From the NCBI GenBank assembly GCA_910583695.1, contig CAJTZL010000001.1, positions 104,149 to 168,148 of the forward strand: 64,000 bases of DNA, read 5' to 3'. The notes beneath the pieces were generated by a model that was given only the letters and a program-made list of their open reading frames with translations, did no database searches and was not told the origin of the DNA. The DNA comes from an uncultured Oscillibacter sp. (GTDB lineage: Bacteria > Bacillota > Clostridia > Oscillospirales > Oscillospiraceae). Shown piece by piece: positions 16,933 through 25,032 of the stretch (the first letter of the stretch is position 1; the number at the start of each line of letters is the position of its first letter). The translations under genes and the position numbers were made by a program.

Positions 16933-17448
16933 TCAGGACAACTCCTTTTTGTTCTGGTTATAGTAAGGGAAAATGCCCCCGGCCTGAAGGACCCGAATCA
17001 CAAACTCCTGCGTCGGGGTACAGGCAAAGGCCCTCCCCGTGGTCCGGTTGGTCAGAAGGCCCGTCTCAAAATCGGCCTCCAGCTCGTCTCCCACTCCGCC
17101 GATCTCCTCCAGCGGCTGGGGGCAGTCCGCGATAAACAGGGGCACGCCGTTGTTGACGCCGTTGCGGTAAAAGGCCCGGGAGAAGGATTTGCAAACCACC
17201 AGCTCCGTACCCGCGTACTGAAGGGCCGTCAGCCCCTGCTCCCGGGCGGAGCCGCAGCCGAAGTCCTCCCCGCCCAGAACCCCGGCTCCCGCCAGCCTGG
17301 GGGCCAGCGCAGGGTCTATGTCCTCAAACAGGTGCCGCTTCACCTCTTCCGGCTCAAACAGAACCAGGTAGCGGGCGGGGTAGATCACATCGGTATTCAC
17401 ATGATCGCCCAGAACTCCGGCAATTCTTGCGCGTTTTACATAAGCCAT
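16933..17448 (-). CDS. LeuD-type 3-isopropylmalate dehydratase/homoaconitase small subunit
   Basis: 171 residues forming the swivel domain of an aconitase-superfamily isomerase. Signatures are GDHVNTDVIYPARYL near the N-terminus (the loop after it helps set substrate choice) and GGEDFGCGSAREQ with the substrate-binding Ser-Arg. It pairs with the large subunit encoded 3 bases upstream. No other leucine-pathway gene (leuA, ilv) is nearby and the neighbours are a transporter and GntR regulators, so a catabolic isomerase is more likely than leucine synthesis. Confidence 0.93.
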   Translation of the reverse strand: MAYVKRARIAGVLGDHVNTDVIYPARYLVLFEPEEVKRHLFEDIDPALAPRLAGAGVLGGEDFGCGSAREQGLTALQYAGTELVVCKSFSRAFYRNGVNNGVPLFIADCPQPLEEIGGVGDELEADFETGLLTNRTTGRAFACTPTQEFVIRVLQAGGIFPYYNQNKKELS

Positions 17449-17451
17449 GGT

Positions 17452-18702
17452 TCACGCCTCCTCTCCGGCGGTGATAAAGCCCGCAACCGCTGACGCCGCT
17501 ACGGTAGCGGGGGACGCCAGATAGATGTCGGCGTCGATGCTGCCCATGCGTCCCCGGAAGTTCCGGTTGGACGTGGAAACGCACACCTCCCCGGGCGCCA
17601 GCAGGGACGATGCTCCGATACAGGCCCCGCAGGACGGGTTGGTCACCATGGCTCCGGCCTGGATAAAATCCTGAATCAGCCCCTCCGCAATGGCCTGGAG
17701 GTAGACCTCCTGGGAGGCCGGCGTGACCACAAAGCGCACGCGGGGATGAACCTGGCGGCCTCGCACCGCGGCGGCTCCAATCCGCAGGTCCTCCATGCGC
17801 CCGTTGGTGCAGGACCCCAGAAACGCCTGATCAATGGGGATTCCCCGGGCCTCCTCCACCCGCTTGCCAAAGGTGGGATGATGGGGGCACGCCACCATGG
17901 GGCGAATGTCCTCCAGACGCACCGCATGGCGGAACTCGTATTCCGCATCCTCCTCGGGCCGCACCAGGGTCCATTCCCCTCCCGCCCGCTCCGTCATATA
18001 AGCGGCGGTTCGGTCGTCTCCCGCCACCAGACAGCTCTTCACGCCGCCCTCGGACAGCATGTTGCAGAGGCAGAAGCGGTCGTCCATGGTCAGGCTCTCC
18101 ACGCCGGGACCGTAAAACTCCACCACCCGGTAGTTGAACTGGGAGAAGGGAATTTCCCGAAGCAGGTGGATGGCCAGATCCTTGGCGGAGGCACGGTGCA
18201 GCGCCCCCTCCAGCCGGACGCCCACCGTCTCCGGCGCTTTAATCCACATGCGTCCCGTGTGGAGCGTCATGGCTATATCCGTGACGCCTACGCCCAGGCC
18301 CAGGCAGCCTGCGCCGCCATAGGTCGTCACATGGGCGTCCGTAGCCGCCAGCAGGCCGCCGGACCGGACATGGCCCTTTTCCAGGAGAACCTGATGGCAC
18401 ACGCCTCCCCGGCCGATTTCATAAAAGTGCTCCACGCCCCATCTCCGGACAAAGTCCCGGGCCGTCTTGTGGCTCTGGGCATGGCTCAGCGTTGCGGCGG
18501 GCACGAAGTGATCCAGGACCACCACCGGCTCCACCCCCGGCGCCAGCCGCTCCGTTCCGTACTTCTCCAGCAGCGGAACCACCCCGGCCGTTCCCACGTC
18601 GTGGGTCATGACGCAGTCTATTGGGAAAAAATACACCTGTCCGGTCTGAATCGCATGTCCCGCTTTCTGCTCCAGAATCTGTTTCGTCATTGTCCGCCCC
18701 AC
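17452..18702 (-). CDS. LeuC-type 3-isopropylmalate dehydratase/homoaconitase large subunit
   Basis: About 416 residues in the shorter archaeal-type LeuC/HacA form. The [4Fe-4S] ligands are present: Cys in GSCTNGRMEDL and two Cys in NPSCGACIGASSLLAPGE. SHKTARDF and DAHVTTYGGAGCLGLGVG are also family motifs. The best start is the GTG at 18702: it has GGGGAG six bases upstream and gives the usual MG-x-T opening (VGRTMTKQILEQKAG). An ATG at 18690 lacks a well-placed site, and longer in-frame extensions run through the promoter region. It is the first gene of the 14-kb operon and reversibly isomerises a hydroxy di/tricarboxylate. Confidence 0.93.
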   Translation of the reverse strand: MGRTMTKQILEQKAGHAIQTGQVYFFPIDCVMTHDVGTAGVVPLLEKYGTERLAPGVEPVVVLDHFVPAATLSHAQSHKTARDFVRRWGVEHFYEIGRGGVCHQVLLEKGHVRSGGLLAATDAHVTTYGGAGCLGLGVGVTDIAMTLHTGRMWIKAPETVGVRLEGALHRASAKDLAIHLLREIPFSQFNYRVVEFYGPGVESLTMDDRFCLCNMLSEGGVKSCLVAGDDRTAAYMTERAGGEWTLVRPEEDAEYEFRHAVRLEDIRPMVACPHHPTFGKRVEEARGIPIDQAFLGSCTNGRMEDLRIGAAAVRGRQVHPRVRFVVTPASQEVYLQAIAEGLIQDFIQAGAMVTNPSCGACIGASSLLAPGEVCVSTSNRNFRGRMGSIDADIYLASPATVAASAVAGFITAGEEA

Positions 18703-18754
18703 GGACAGCTCCCCTTTCTCCGGAAAATATTCCATTACGCAGTTTGACGACTCG

Positions 18755-18776
18755 CTGTCGACAATTAGTCTACAAT
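18755..18776 (-). promoter_or_regulatory. Candidate GntR/FCD operator upstream of the carboxylate operon
   Basis: TGTCGACA (18756-18763) is a perfect palindrome, followed 3 bases later by the related AGTCTACA (18767-18774). FCD-type GntR regulators commonly bind short TTGTnnACAA-like dyads. The site lies about 55 bases before the GTG start of the first operon gene, where a repressor would act. Confidence 0.45.
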
Positions 18777-18854
18777 GAAATTCTGCCATAGAAGCGGCAA
18801 AAAAGCAATTGGAGAATTTAACATATCTCACCGAATTTTTTCGGCAATATCTGC

Positions 18855-18888
18855 AAAAGCGGGCGTCCCATTCGGGACGCCCGCTTTT
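18855..18888 (-). terminator. Terminator between GntR gene and LeuC-type gene
   Basis: A perfect 15-bp stem, AAAAGCGGGCGTCCC (18855-18869) and its complement (18874-18888), with a 4-base loop and T-tract. It ends the GntR transcript, so the operon at 18702 has its own promoter in the AT-rich 18735-18855. Confidence 0.88.
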
Positions 18889-18901
18889 CATATTACGCCG
18901 C

Positions 18902-19558
18902 TTACCGGTTTCCCCAGGTCTCTTGCCCTCCCATCAGCAGAAAGACGCTCATGGTGGCGTTCCGCACATTCTGGATGTGCTCGGTCAGGAGCTGGCAGGT
19001 TCGCTCCAGGTCCCGGGCCCGCAAAGCGGCCACAATGTCCAGGTGCTCCCGCCGGGAGGCGCGCAGGCGCTGGGGCTGCCGGGACGCCACCCTTCGAATC
19101 TGCTCAATCTGCCCGTTCAGCGTGCGGAGAATCATTGTCAGCCGGGCGTTTCCGCAGTTGTTCACAATCAGCTCGTGCAGACGGCGGTCCGTCGCATAGT
19201 AAGCATTCTCCGGGTCCTCCGGCTTCAGGGCATCCAGGGCCCGCTCCAGGTCCTCCAGCTCCTGATCGCTGATCAGGCTGAAGGATTTGCGCAGGGCCTC
19301 CACCTCCAGCAGGATGCGCAGGGCAAAAATCTCATGGATGTCCTGCACAGTGACCTCCGCCACAAAGCATCCCCGACCCGGATAGCGGCGGACCAGCCCC
19401 TCGCTCTCCAGGGCCATCATCGCCTCCCGGACCGGGGAACGGCTGGTCTGGAGCTTTTTTGAAATCTCCAGCTCGGACAGCACGCTTCCGGGAAGCAGGC
19501 GGCAGCTGACGATTTCATCAAAAAGATGATCGTAGACCCGTTTGGTTGCTCCGCTCAA
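18902..19558 (-). CDS. GntR-family regulator, FCD (FadR) subclass, upstream of the operon
   Basis: 218 residues with winged-helix segment SELEISKKLQTSRSPVREAMMALESEGLVRRYPGRG and an FCD domain (YYATDRRLHELIVNNCGN, then REHLDIVAALRARD). It is a diverged paralogue of the regulator inside the operon, sharing the EGLVRRYPGRG wing. No ATG is available before the helix-turn-helix. TTG at 19558 is the best in-frame start but lacks a close ribosome site; an AAGGTGG sits about 22 bases upstream, just before an in-frame ATT, so initiation here is unusual. It likely controls the operon through the operator near 18755. Confidence 0.87.
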   Translation of the reverse strand: MSGATKRVYDHLFDEIVSCRLLPGSVLSELEISKKLQTSRSPVREAMMALESEGLVRRYPGRGCFVAEVTVQDIHEIFALRILLEVEALRKSFSLISDQELEDLERALDALKPEDPENAYYATDRRLHELIVNNCGNARLTMILRTLNGQIEQIRRVASRQPQRLRASRREHLDIVAALRARDLERTCQLLTEHIQNVRNATMSVFLLMGGQETWGNR

Positions 19559-19711
19559 ATTGTTGTTGAAAAAAATGATACCACCTTCTTTTCAAACTTT
19601 CCCCATCGCTTCTCCGCTCTTGATTATACAGCATTATAAAGGCATTTTCACGGCGCGTCAATGTCTGCGGCCCTGCTGAGCAAACTCTTTTGGCCAATTA
19701 CAGAACAAGGA

Positions 19712-19729
19712 GGCCGTCTTTCGACGGCC
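19712..19729 (-). terminator. Hairpin after the hydrogenase gene
   Basis: GGCCGTC-TTTC-GACGGCC (19712-19729) immediately after the hydrogenase stop, within a longer GC-rich palindrome. The following T content is low, so efficiency is uncertain. Confidence 0.55.
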
Positions 19730-19740
19730 CCCTCCGGCTC

Positions 19741-21489
19741 TTACAGGCTATGCTCCGCCGTCCCGCCGGCGGACCAGGCGCTGTGATCGGTATGAAGCAG
19801 GTGATGGGACCTCTCCCCCAAGGGCTTTTTGAGGTAGGTCCGGTAGAGGGCCTGGACGTCCGGATTTTCGTGGGAGAACCGAATCTCCGAACCCGCGTCC
19901 AGCTTCCACAGCTTGTCGCCCCGGGCCCCCGCGCACTCCTGCCCGCCGTGGATAGGCTGGCCGCCTCCCCCGGCACAGCCGCCGGGACAGGCCATGACCT
20001 CCACGAAGTCGTAGTCCACGGTTCCCTCCTCGATGGCCTCCATCAGCCGCCGGGTATTGGCAAGGCCGCTGACCACCGCCACCCGGACATCCCCCGCCCC
20101 GGGGATGTTGAAGGCCGCTTCCTTCCAGGGCTTCTCTCCCCGGACGGCCTTGAAGGCGTCCGCATCCGGGTTTTTCCCGGTAATCAGGTAGTACGCGCTC
20201 CGCAGGGCCGCGTCCATGACGCCGCCCGTGGCTCCGAAGACCACCGCCGCGCCGGTGCCGGAGCCCAGGGGGCTGTCAAACTCCGCCTCCTCCAGGTCCG
20301 CCGGAACAATGCAGTCACTGCGGAACAGGCGGCACATCTCCCGGGTGGTCAGCACCACGTCCACGTCCGGGTCCCCGCAGACGTCCTTCATGGTGGGCAG
20401 TTCGCTCTCCGCCTTCTTGGCGGAGCAGGGCATGATGGACGCCACGAAAACCTTGTGCGGGTCCAGGCCCATCTTCTCGGCAAAGTAGCTCTTGGCCACG
20501 GCGCCGAACATCTGCTGGGGGGATTTCGCCGTGGACAGATGGTCCGTATAGGCGGGGTACTGGGTTTTCAGGAACCGCACCCAGCCGGGACAGCAGCTGG
20601 TAAACATAGGCCAGCGGTACTTCCCCCGGTGGGTGAAGCGGTCAATAAACTCGCTGCCCTCCTCCATGATGGTCAGGTCCGCGGCGAAGTTCGTATCAAA
20701 CACATAGTCGAATCCAATGCTCTTCAGGGCCGCCACCATGCGGCCGGTGGTCGCCTGTTTCGGCGGCAGGCTGAACACCTCCGCCCAGGCCACCCGCGCG
20801 GCCGGGGCCACCTGGATGACGGTGGTGATCTCCGGGTCCGCCAGGGCCCGGAGGACCTTGGTGGTGTCGTCCCGGACCGTCAGGGCTCCCGTGGGGCAGT
20901 GGGTGACGCACTGGCCGCAGTACACGCAGTCCGTATTTTTAAGGTAGCGGTTATAGCTCACGTCCACGGTGGTCCGGGAGCCGGTGCCCGCCACGTCCCA
21001 GATGTTCATGCCCTGGATTTTGTCGCAGACCTGGACACAGCGCATGCACTTGATGCACTTGCCGGCCTCCCGGACGATGGGGACGCTCAGGTCCACGTTG
21101 GAGCGCTCCGGCTGAACCTCATAGGGCTGGTAGTGGATGTTCAGGTCATGGGACAGCTTCTGGAGCTCGCAGTAGCCGCTGCGGACGCAGACGGTGCAGT
21201 TGGAATTGTGCTGGGAGAGGATCAGCCGGAGGTTCGTCTTCCGGGCGTCCCGAACCCGGGGGGAGTTGGTGTGGATGACCATGCCCTCCAGGATTTCCGT
21301 GTTGCAGGCCGGAACCAGCCGCTCCGTGCCCTCGATCTCCACCATGCACATGCGGCAGGCGGCAATCTCGTTCAGGTCCTTCAGATAGCACAGGTGTGGA
21401 ATGGGGATGCCCGCCTTTTCCGCAGCGCTTAGAATGGTGGTTCCCTTGGGGGCGGTGAGCTCCCGCCCGTTGATCGTCACGTTTACCAT
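19741..21489 (-). CDS. hydA: [FeFe] hydrogenase catalytic subunit (HydA/HndD type)
   Basis: A 582-residue iron hydrogenase that reduces protons or oxidises H2. Domain order: plant-type [2Fe-2S] (Cys34, 45, 48, 62); His-Cys3 [4Fe-4S] (His94, Cys98, 101, 107); two-cluster ferredoxin domain (Cys145/148/151/155 and Cys188/191/194/198); H-cluster domain. All three H-cluster motifs are intact: TSCCPGW (297-303, including the proton-transfer Cys299), MPCSAKKAE (353-361) and EVMACPGGCAGGG (497-509). It should be active, given HydEFG maturases elsewhere. It overlaps the upstream NuoF/GltD-type gene by 7 bases, so an NAD(P)H-linked complex is likely. The C-terminus is longer than the minimal H-domain. 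Confidence 0.96.
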   Translation of the reverse strand: MVNVTINGRELTAPKGTTILSAAEKAGIPIPHLCYLKDLNEIAACRMCMVEIEGTERLVPACNTEILEGMVIHTNSPRVRDARKTNLRLILSQHNSNCTVCVRSGYCELQKLSHDLNIHYQPYEVQPERSNVDLSVPIVREAGKCIKCMRCVQVCDKIQGMNIWDVAGTGSRTTVDVSYNRYLKNTDCVYCGQCVTHCPTGALTVRDDTTKVLRALADPEITTVIQVAPAARVAWAEVFSLPPKQATTGRMVAALKSIGFDYVFDTNFAADLTIMEEGSEFIDRFTHRGKYRWPMFTSCCPGWVRFLKTQYPAYTDHLSTAKSPQQMFGAVAKSYFAEKMGLDPHKVFVASIMPCSAKKAESELPTMKDVCGDPDVDVVLTTREMCRLFRSDCIVPADLEEAEFDSPLGSGTGAAVVFGATGGVMDAALRSAYYLITGKNPDADAFKAVRGEKPWKEAAFNIPGAGDVRVAVVSGLANTRRLMEAIEEGTVDYDFVEVMACPGGCAGGGGQPIHGGQECAGARGDKLWKLDAGSEIRFSHENPDVQALYRTYLKKPLGERSHHLLHTDHSAWSAGGTAEHSL

Positions 21490-23321
21490 TTCTCCACACG
21501 TCCTCCCTTAAAGATTCCATAGCCGAAGTGGTCGCACCGGAGGCACCGGGAGGACTCCTGCCCGGCCTCCTGGTCCGTCATGCCGCACTCAATGCACTGG
21601 AAATCGCCCTTCCGCTCCCAGGCCTCCCGCTCGGTGGCGTTGACCCGGCCCCGAGGCCGCAGGTCCGTGCACTTGGGGGTGGGAACCTTGACGTCCGACT
21701 CAATCTCGTGGTTGAAGCCCAGGTATTCGTCGATGTTGGCGGCGGCGGCCTTTCCGGCGGCAATGGCCCGGATGACCGTGGCCGGACCCGTCACGCAGTC
21801 CCCTCCGGCGAAGACGCCCACCATATCGGGAAGCTGGGTGCTGGAATCCGCCAGCAGGGCCCCGCCCCGCTGGATCTTGATGCCCGTCTGCTCCAGACCC
21901 CGGGTCTCGATGCCCTGGCCGATGGCCACGATGATGGTATCCGCCGGAATCCGCAGGGGCTCCACGGCGGCGGTATTGGGCCGGGGACGGCCCGCCTTGT
22001 CCATCTCCCCGATGATCTGAGGCTGGGTCCACAGGGCCGCCACATGGCCGTTCTCGTCCGCCTCGATGCGCAAAGGCGCCTGGAGAGTCAGCACCTCCGC
22101 CCCCTCGGCGATGGCCCCCTCGACCTCCTCCATCTGGGCGGTCATGTCCTCCTGGCGGCGGCGGTAGACGCAGGTCACTTTCTCCGCCCCCAGGCGGATG
22201 GCGGAGCGGGTCACGTCCATGGCCACGTTTCCGCCGCCGATGACCACCACGTTCTGCCCGGTGAAGTCCGGCATTTCGTTGTCTCCGATATGCCGCAGCA
22301 GCTCCACGGCGGAGACCACCCCCAGGCTGTCCTCCCCCTCAATGCCCGTCTTCTTGTCCGTGTGGGCCCCGATGGAGAGGTACAGGCAGTCATACTGCTG
22401 CTTGAGCTCGTCAAAGGACACGTCGGCGCCCACGTCGACCCCGGTATGTACCTCAATGCCCAGGGAGAGAATGGAGGCAATTTCCGCATCCAGCTTCTCC
22501 CGGGGGAAGCGGTAGCTGGGGATGCCGTAGCGCATCATGCCCCCCAGGGCCTTCTGCTTTTCGTAGACCGTGACCTTGTGGCCCATGAGAGCCAGGTAGT
22601 AGGCCGCCGACAGCCCGCCGGGGCCGCCGCCCACAATGGCCACGGATTTGCCTGTTGCCTTGGCGCACTTGGGCTGGGGCACGTCCCCGGCCTGGTCCAC
22701 GGCGTAGCGCTTCAGCCCCCGGATGTTCAGGGCGTCGTCCACCATATTCCTCCGGCACCGGGCCTCGCAGGGGTGCTCGCAGATATAGGCGCAGGCCGTG
22801 GGGAAGGGATTGTCCTTGCGGATGAGCCGCACGGCGTCTTCGCAGCGGCCCTCGCCGATGAGGGCGATATAGCCGGGTATGTCCACCCCGGCGGGGCACA
22901 GCGCCACGCAGGGCACGGGGTTTTTCAGGCTTCCCAGGCAGCGGTGGTGGAGGATATGCTCCTCATAGTCGTCCTGGAAGCCCTTCAGGCCCATCAGAAC
23001 CAGCTGAGCGGCGTCGGTACCGATGGCGCAGTCCGCCGTGTCCACGATGACCTGAGCGGTTTTCTCAATCCGCCGGAGAATGCTCAGGTCCACCTCCCCG
23101 TCCAGCACCTCCCGGATCATGTTGGAGAGCTGGGTCAGGCCGATGCGGCAGGGTACGCATTTGCCGCAGGTCTGGGCCCGGCAGAGGTCCAGGAAATTCA
23201 GGGCCATGTCCACAGGGCAGAGGCCCGGCGGGCTGGCCGCGATCCGCCGCTCCATGTTCCGGTAGAGCTGCTCCACCACCGCCTGGGCCTGGCCGGGGGT
23301 CTTCACTTCCAGTCTGCTCAT
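21483..23321 (-). CDS. NuoF-type [4Fe-4S] / GltD-like NAD(P)H oxidoreductase, hydrogenase partner
   Basis: 612 residues with a mosaic of domains. Residues 1-110 match the C-terminal cluster domain of NuoF/HydB (CGKCVPCRIG with Cys52, 55, 58 and a fourth Cys98). The rest matches the GltD/NfnB family: an N-terminal Cys-rich Fe-S region (PCVALCPAGVDIPGYI, CEHPCEARCRRN), an FAD site (AIVGGGPGGLSAAYYLA), an NAD(P)H site (VVVIGGGNVAMDV) and ATVIRAIAAGKAAA. A C-terminal CIECG...CLRC pair may hold another cluster. No FMN-binding NuoF core and no HydC/NuoE gene is nearby. It likely moves electrons between NAD(P)H and the hydrogenase. The start at 23321 is preceded by GAAAGAAG. Confidence 0.9.
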   Translation of the reverse strand: MSRLEVKTPGQAQAVVEQLYRNMERRIAASPPGLCPVDMALNFLDLCRAQTCGKCVPCRIGLTQLSNMIREVLDGEVDLSILRRIEKTAQVIVDTADCAIGTDAAQLVLMGLKGFQDDYEEHILHHRCLGSLKNPVPCVALCPAGVDIPGYIALIGEGRCEDAVRLIRKDNPFPTACAYICEHPCEARCRRNMVDDALNIRGLKRYAVDQAGDVPQPKCAKATGKSVAIVGGGPGGLSAAYYLALMGHKVTVYEKQKALGGMMRYGIPSYRFPREKLDAEIASILSLGIEVHTGVDVGADVSFDELKQQYDCLYLSIGAHTDKKTGIEGEDSLGVVSAVELLRHIGDNEMPDFTGQNVVVIGGGNVAMDVTRSAIRLGAEKVTCVYRRRQEDMTAQMEEVEGAIAEGAEVLTLQAPLRIEADENGHVAALWTQPQIIGEMDKAGRPRPNTAAVEPLRIPADTIIVAIGQGIETRGLEQTGIKIQRGGALLADSSTQLPDMVGVFAGGDCVTGPATVIRAIAAGKAAAANIDEYLGFNHEIESDVKVPTPKCTDLRPRGRVNATEREAWERKGDFQCIECGMTDQEAGQESSRCLRCDHFGYGIFKGGRVEKW

Positions 23322-23365
23322 GACGTCACTTCTTTCCTAAAAATTTTTTTGTTTTCCTAAATATT

Positions 23366-23394
23366 ATTATGAATGCAAGGACTGGAAATGTCAA
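23366..23394 (-). promoter_or_regulatory. Sigma-A promoter of the hydrogenase operon
   Basis: On the minus strand TTGACA (23394-23389), a 17-base spacer and CATAAT (23371-23366) lie about 45 bases before the start codon at 23321. Confidence 0.8.
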
Positions 23395-23441
23395 GGAAAG
23401 TTATGAAATAGACAATCTTTTTTTGAAAGAGTCCGTTTTTA

Positions 23442-23459
23442 TTGTGAAATTTTTCTCAG
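23442..23459. promoter_or_regulatory. Candidate Rex (NADH-sensing repressor) site
   Basis: The 18 bases from 23442, TTGTGAAATTTTTCTCAG, match 16 of 18 positions of the Rex consensus TTGTGAAwwwwTTCACAA. It lies about 50 bases upstream of the hydrogenase -35 hexamer. Redox control of a hydrogenase by Rex is common in Clostridia; the upstream position is less typical. Confidence 0.45.
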
Positions 23460-23483
23460 AACCCCCGGCCGAAGCATGGGAAA

Positions 23484-23512
23484 AGGCGGCCGTCCCCATT
23501 GGACAGCCGCCT
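23484..23512 (-). terminator. Terminator of the XRE regulator gene
   Basis: AGGCGGCCGTCC (23484-23495) pairs with GGACAGCCGCCT (23501-23512), with TTTT on the minus strand after it. Confidence 0.75.
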
Positions 23513-23525
23513 CTTCCGCGCGGTC

Positions 23526-23981
23526 TCAGAAGCCCTTCCGAGCTTTCCAGACCCCCGCCAGAATGTCCTTCAGCACCAGGAAGGCATCCAGCTCATCATA
23601 GTTGTAGGCGGTTTTCAGCCCCTCCAGCAGCCGCTCCAACTCCGACTCGTAAGGGGCCGTGTCCACCTCCGAGCGGTACCGGGCCAGGACGGGGTACTTT
23701 TTGCTCCACGCCTTGGTCCAGTCGATCTTGTCCGAAACCTCCTCCCGGGTGCGGTCGATGACCTCCTGAATTTCCTGAACCTCCAGGTCAAACTCGATCA
23801 GCGCATCCAGGGTCAGACCGTAGAGCACCGCCAAGTGCTTGGACTGCCGGATATCCGGCAAGGTTTCGTCCGTCTCCCATTTGGAGATGGTCTGTCGGCT
23901 CACCCCCAGCTTCTCCGCCACGGCCTCCTGGGACAGGCCCTTCTTTTTCCGGGCATTGAACAGGTTGCTTCCCAAACTCAT
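23526..23981 (-). CDS. XRE-family helix-turn-helix regulator
   Basis: 151 residues from the ATG at 23981, which has a perfect AGGAGG seven bases upstream. Residues 5-60 are a Cro/C1-type HTH (LFNARKKKGLSQEAVAEKLGVSRQTISKWETDETLPDI). The remainder is acidic and helical (VQEIQEVIDRTREEVSDKIDWTKAW..., LERLLEGLKTAYNYDELDAFLVLKDILAG) and may bind ligand or mediate dimerisation. This shape is common among orphan Clostridia regulators. The target is unknown; the divergent HAD phosphatase gene at 24171 is possible. Confidence 0.9.
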   Translation of the reverse strand: MSLGSNLFNARKKKGLSQEAVAEKLGVSRQTISKWETDETLPDIRQSKHLAVLYGLTLDALIEFDLEVQEIQEVIDRTREEVSDKIDWTKAWSKKYPVLARYRSEVDTAPYESELERLLEGLKTAYNYDELDAFLVLKDILAGVWKARKGF

Positions 23982-24101
23982 AATGCAACAACCTCCTGTA
24001 TTGGATTTGGCTCTATTATAGAGGGTTTTCCCGGGAAACGCCAGCGGTGTTTCCTTGCAGTTCCGCAAAGATTCTTGACAGGCCGGCGGCAAAATTGGGG
24101 C

Positions 24102-24130
24102 TTGACCACCGCCTGAGGATGGGGTACACT
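24102..24130 (+). promoter_or_regulatory. Promoter of the HAD phosphatase gene
   Basis: TTGACC (24102-24107), 17-base spacer, TACACT (24125-24130), about 40 bases before the ATG. Confidence 0.6.
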
Positions 24131-24170
24131 TGGACCGTGACATCGTGACGCAGGAAAGAAGGAATGCCCC

Positions 24171-24941
24171 ATGATCCGCCTCATCGCCAGCGACATCGAC
24201 GGGACCCTGCTCCAGAATGGAGCCGCGGAGATTCCCCCGAAAATTTTTGACCACATCCACCGCCTGGAGAAAAAGGGCATTCTCTTCTGCCCCGCCAGCG
24301 GACGGCAGTACACCAGCCTCCGGCGGCTCTTCGCCCCGGTGGCGGACAAGGTGCCCTTCCTCTGCGAAAACGGCGCGGTGGTCTACGGTCCCGGCAGCCC
24401 CGGACCTGTTTTAAGCAAGACCGTCATGGACCGCCGCCTCGCTGAGGAACTTTGCTCCGACATACTGGCCCTGCCGGAGACGGAGGTGCTGATCTCCGGA
24501 ACCAACGTCAGCTACCTCTGCCCCAAAATCCCGGACCTGGAGGACCGGATCCGCTGCTTTCTGGGCAACCGCACCGCTGTCCTCCCCGCTCCGGCGGACG
24601 TGCCGGAGGATATCCTCAAGGTATCCGCCTACTGCCCCAACGGCCTGGAAGCCGCCAAGTCGGCCCTCTTTCCCAAGTGGGAGTCCCATTTCCGCTGCGC
24701 CGTTGCCGGGGCGGTCTGGCTGGACTTCACCCTGGCGGACAAGGGTCTGGGCCTCTGGCGACTCTGCGATGCCTTGGGCTTCCGGCTGGAGGAGGTCATG
24801 GCCTTCGGGGACAACTACAACGACGTCTCCATGCTGGAGCTGGCAGGCCGCTCCTACCTGATGGAAAGCGCCGCGCCGGAACTTCGGGCCCGCTTCTCTA
24901 CCCGCTGCAGCACCGTGGCGGAGGTGCTGGAGACCCTGTGA
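24171..24941 (+). CDS. Cof-type HAD-superfamily phosphatase
   Basis: 256 residues with the HAD motifs: DIDGTLL (Asp8 nucleophile, Asp10 acid/base), SGR in motif II (FCPASGRQYTS), and FGDNYNDVSML for Mg2+ binding. The C2-type cap between motifs marks the Cof/YbjI-like class that removes phosphate from sugar phosphates, FMN or pyridoxal phosphate. It is a cytoplasmic single-gene unit with its own promoter, followed by a terminator. The substrate cannot be deduced. Confidence 0.93.
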   Translation: MIRLIASDIDGTLLQNGAAEIPPKIFDHIHRLEKKGILFCPASGRQYTSLRRLFAPVADKVPFLCENGAVVYGPGSPGPVLSKTVMDRRLAEELCSDILALPETEVLISGTNVSYLCPKIPDLEDRIRCFLGNRTAVLPAPADVPEDILKVSAYCPNGLEAAKSALFPKWESHFRCAVAGAVWLDFTLADKGLGLWRLCDALGFRLEEVMAFGDNYNDVSMLELAGRSYLMESAAPELRARFSTRCSTVAEVLETL

Positions 24942-25009
24942 GGACGGCGGGCTTCGCCTGAAATTTGAACGGTTCTTTAATTTTTGTCATTTTTGTTACT
25001 TTTTTGCTC

Positions 25010-25032
25010 CGCCCGCCTTTACAAGGCGGGCG
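25010..25032 (+). terminator. Terminator overlapping the next promoter
   Basis: CGCCCGCCTT (25010-25019), 3-base loop, AAGGCGGGCG (25023-25032). The loop and right arm contain the -35 element (TTTACA) of the following promoter. Confidence 0.75.

Noticed and set aside
16254-18702. Leucine biosynthesis operon (leuCD-leuB)
   Set aside because: No leuA or ilv genes are present, and the genes are joined to TctABC, UbiD, AcnX, RraA and two GntR regulators. The context is catabolic.
17452-18891. A 479-residue LeuC-type protein starting at 18891
   Set aside because: It would read through the promoter, operator and terminator. Start at 18702 (GTG with GGGGAG) fits the family length.
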